Positions 32,155-33,093 of a stretch of 33,093 nt of DNA are shown here, in pieces. The position numbers and the translations under genes were made by a program. The DNA is from Alphaproteobacteria bacterium (lineage in GTDB: Bacteria > Pseudomonadota > Alphaproteobacteria > Caulobacterales > Hyphomonadaceae). Positions within the stretch are counted from its first letter, which is position 1, and every line of letters begins with the position of its first letter. The stretch covers positions 1 to 33,093 of the forward strand of contig JAGWYJ010000036.1 in the NCBI GenBank assembly GCA_018969425.1, read 5' to 3'. The notes below the pieces were generated by a model, which saw only the letters and a list, made by a program, of their open reading frames with translations, ran no database searches and had not been told where the DNA came from.

Positions 32155-33093
32155 ATGGAGGACTTCTCCGCCATCGACACCTTTCTGGAGACCTTCACCC
32201 GGTACATCGACAGCGGGTTCGGCCTGATCGAGGGCGATATCGCCTCCCTCGCCTCGATCCTGATCGTCATCGACGTGACCCTCGCCGCCCTGTTCTGGGC
32301 CTGGGGAGAGCAGGAGGACGTTCTGCGCAGCCTCGTGCGCAAGACGCTCCATGTAGGGGCCTTCGCGTTCATCCTTGGTCAGTTTCAGCCGCTTTCAGAA
32401 ATCGTGTTCGCAAGTTTCGCAGAGCTCGGCCTCAAGGCCAGCGATGCGCCGTTCGGACCGGCGGACCTGTTCAGGCCGGGCCTCGTTGCAGCCGAAGGGG
32501 TGACCGCCGCCCGGCCCATCTTCGATCACATCAGTCTCGTGGCGCCAGGGTTTGTGGAGGTCTTCGCCAATCTCCCTGAGGTGATCCTCCTCTTCGCCTC
32601 CGGCCTTATTGTGATCGCCGCCTTCTTCGTGCTCTCCCTTCAGCTGTTCATCCTGATCATCGAGTTCAAACTGACCACGTTGGTCGGGTTTGTCCTCATT
32701 CCCTTCGCCTTCTGGAAACAGACGACCTTCCTCGCCGAACGCGTCCTCGCTCAGGTTATGGCCTCAGGGGTCAAGGTGCTCGTGGTGGCGGTGATCATCG
32801 GAATCGGGTCGGGACTGTTCGGAGAGCTTCGAACCGCCCTCTCAGCCGACGACATCACGATCGAACAGGCCCTCAGCGTTGTGCTGGGTGCGCTTGTTCT
32901 GGCAGGGCTTGCGCTCTTCTGTCCGCGGCTCGCGACGGGCATTCTCTCCGGGGCCCCGCAACTCTCCGCAGGGTCGGCCGTCCGGGTCGTCCGCAATGTG
33001 AGCGCCGCCTCAGCCGCCGTCGGCGCCGGCGCCATGATCGGGGCGCAGGGCGCAGCCCGCATGGGCCGGGCCGCGCCCGGCGCTCTGGCGGAT
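32155..33093 (+). CDS. trbL: Conjugal transfer channel protein TrbL (VirB6-like), 3' end outside window
   Basis: The frame starts at ATG 32155 after a strong AGGAGG and is open to the right edge (313 residues seen of an expected 400-600). The product is a polytopic membrane protein with MEDFSAIDTFLETFTRYIDSG at its start and several hydrophobic helices (LASILIVIDVTLAALFWAW, VFANLPEVILLFASGLIVIA, LQLFILIIEFKLTTLVGFVLIPFAFWKQ). A small-residue-rich segment follows. It forms the inner-membrane channel of the mating-pair apparatus. In related operons trbF, trbG and trbI follow. Confidence 0.94.
   Translation, partial: MEDFSAIDTFLETFTRYIDSGFGLIEGDIASLASILIVIDVTLAALFWAWGEQEDVLRSLVRKTLHVGAFAFILGQFQPLSEIVFASFAELGLKASDAPFGPADLFRPGLVAAEGVTAARPIFDHISLVAPGFVEVFANLPEVILLFASGLIVIAAFFVLSLQLFILIIEFKLTTLVGFVLIPFAFWKQTTFLAERVLAQVMASGVKVLVVAVIIGIGSGLFGELRTALSADDITIEQALSVVLGALVLAGLALFCPRLATGILSGAPQLSAGSAVRVVRNVSAASAAVGAGAMIGAQGAARMGRAAPGALAD

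Overview
The window is high-GC DNA that looks alphaproteobacterial. The signs are a TonB-dependent receptor of the sphingomonad/Caulobacter style, many glutathione S-transferases, AbrB/PIN (VapBC) toxin-antitoxin pairs and an alphaproteobacterial trb conjugation cluster. The sequence alone does not allow a genus call. Most real genes are on the minus strand up to about 20.5 kb and on the plus strand after that.

Region 1 (1 to about 23.2 kb) is an accessory catabolic block. In order it holds: a TonB-dependent outer-membrane receptor cut by the left edge; a GNAT acetyltransferase; an MFS transporter; a long glutathione S-transferase (GST) divergent from a DUF1330-like gene that overlaps an acyl-CoA ligase gene; three further GSTs; a TetR regulator; an exported formylglycine-type sulfatase; an exported protein of unknown function; a NylB/class C beta-lactamase-like lipoprotein; a Tat-type VOC lipoprotein downstream of a cytochrome c/PQQ dehydrogenase resembling polyvinyl-alcohol dehydrogenase; and a second TetR followed by an SDR and an exported epoxide-hydrolase-like enzyme. 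Together they suggest uptake of a large or hydrophobic substrate, periplasmic oxidation, hydrolysis and desulfation, cytoplasmic CoA activation and glutathione chemistry. The substrate cannot be named. Four promoter regions in the first half carry the same inverted repeat, (C/A)GGA(A/G)-N6-TTCCGG, in the same orientation relative to the gene. They lie before the receptor, the DUF1330/ligase operon, the GST operon and the sulfatase. This is a candidate regulon of the TetR protein at 10.2-10.9 kb.

The catabolic block is interrupted at 15.65-17.5 kb by an islet bounded by two 39-bp direct repeats (38/39 identical). It carries a LuxR-type HTH remnant, a short membrane ORF and a VapBC pair. Joining the outer flanks would rebuild a convergent gene pair sharing one hairpin terminator.

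Region 2 (23.2-25.7 kb) is a scrap zone: a Sel1-repeat pseudogene with an in-frame amber codon, an intact second VapBC pair with its own palindrome, and a decayed AbiEi/AbiEii type IV toxin-antitoxin pair.

Region 3 (25.7 kb to the right edge) is conjugation machinery. A traF-type peptidase gene on the minus strand is followed by a 1.1-kb gene-poor gap containing an AT-rich nested palindrome, then a tightly packed trbB-C-D-E-J-L operon that runs off the window. This places the segment on or beside a conjugative plasmid or integrative conjugative element. No integrase, relaxase, CRISPR array, tRNA or rRNA was found.
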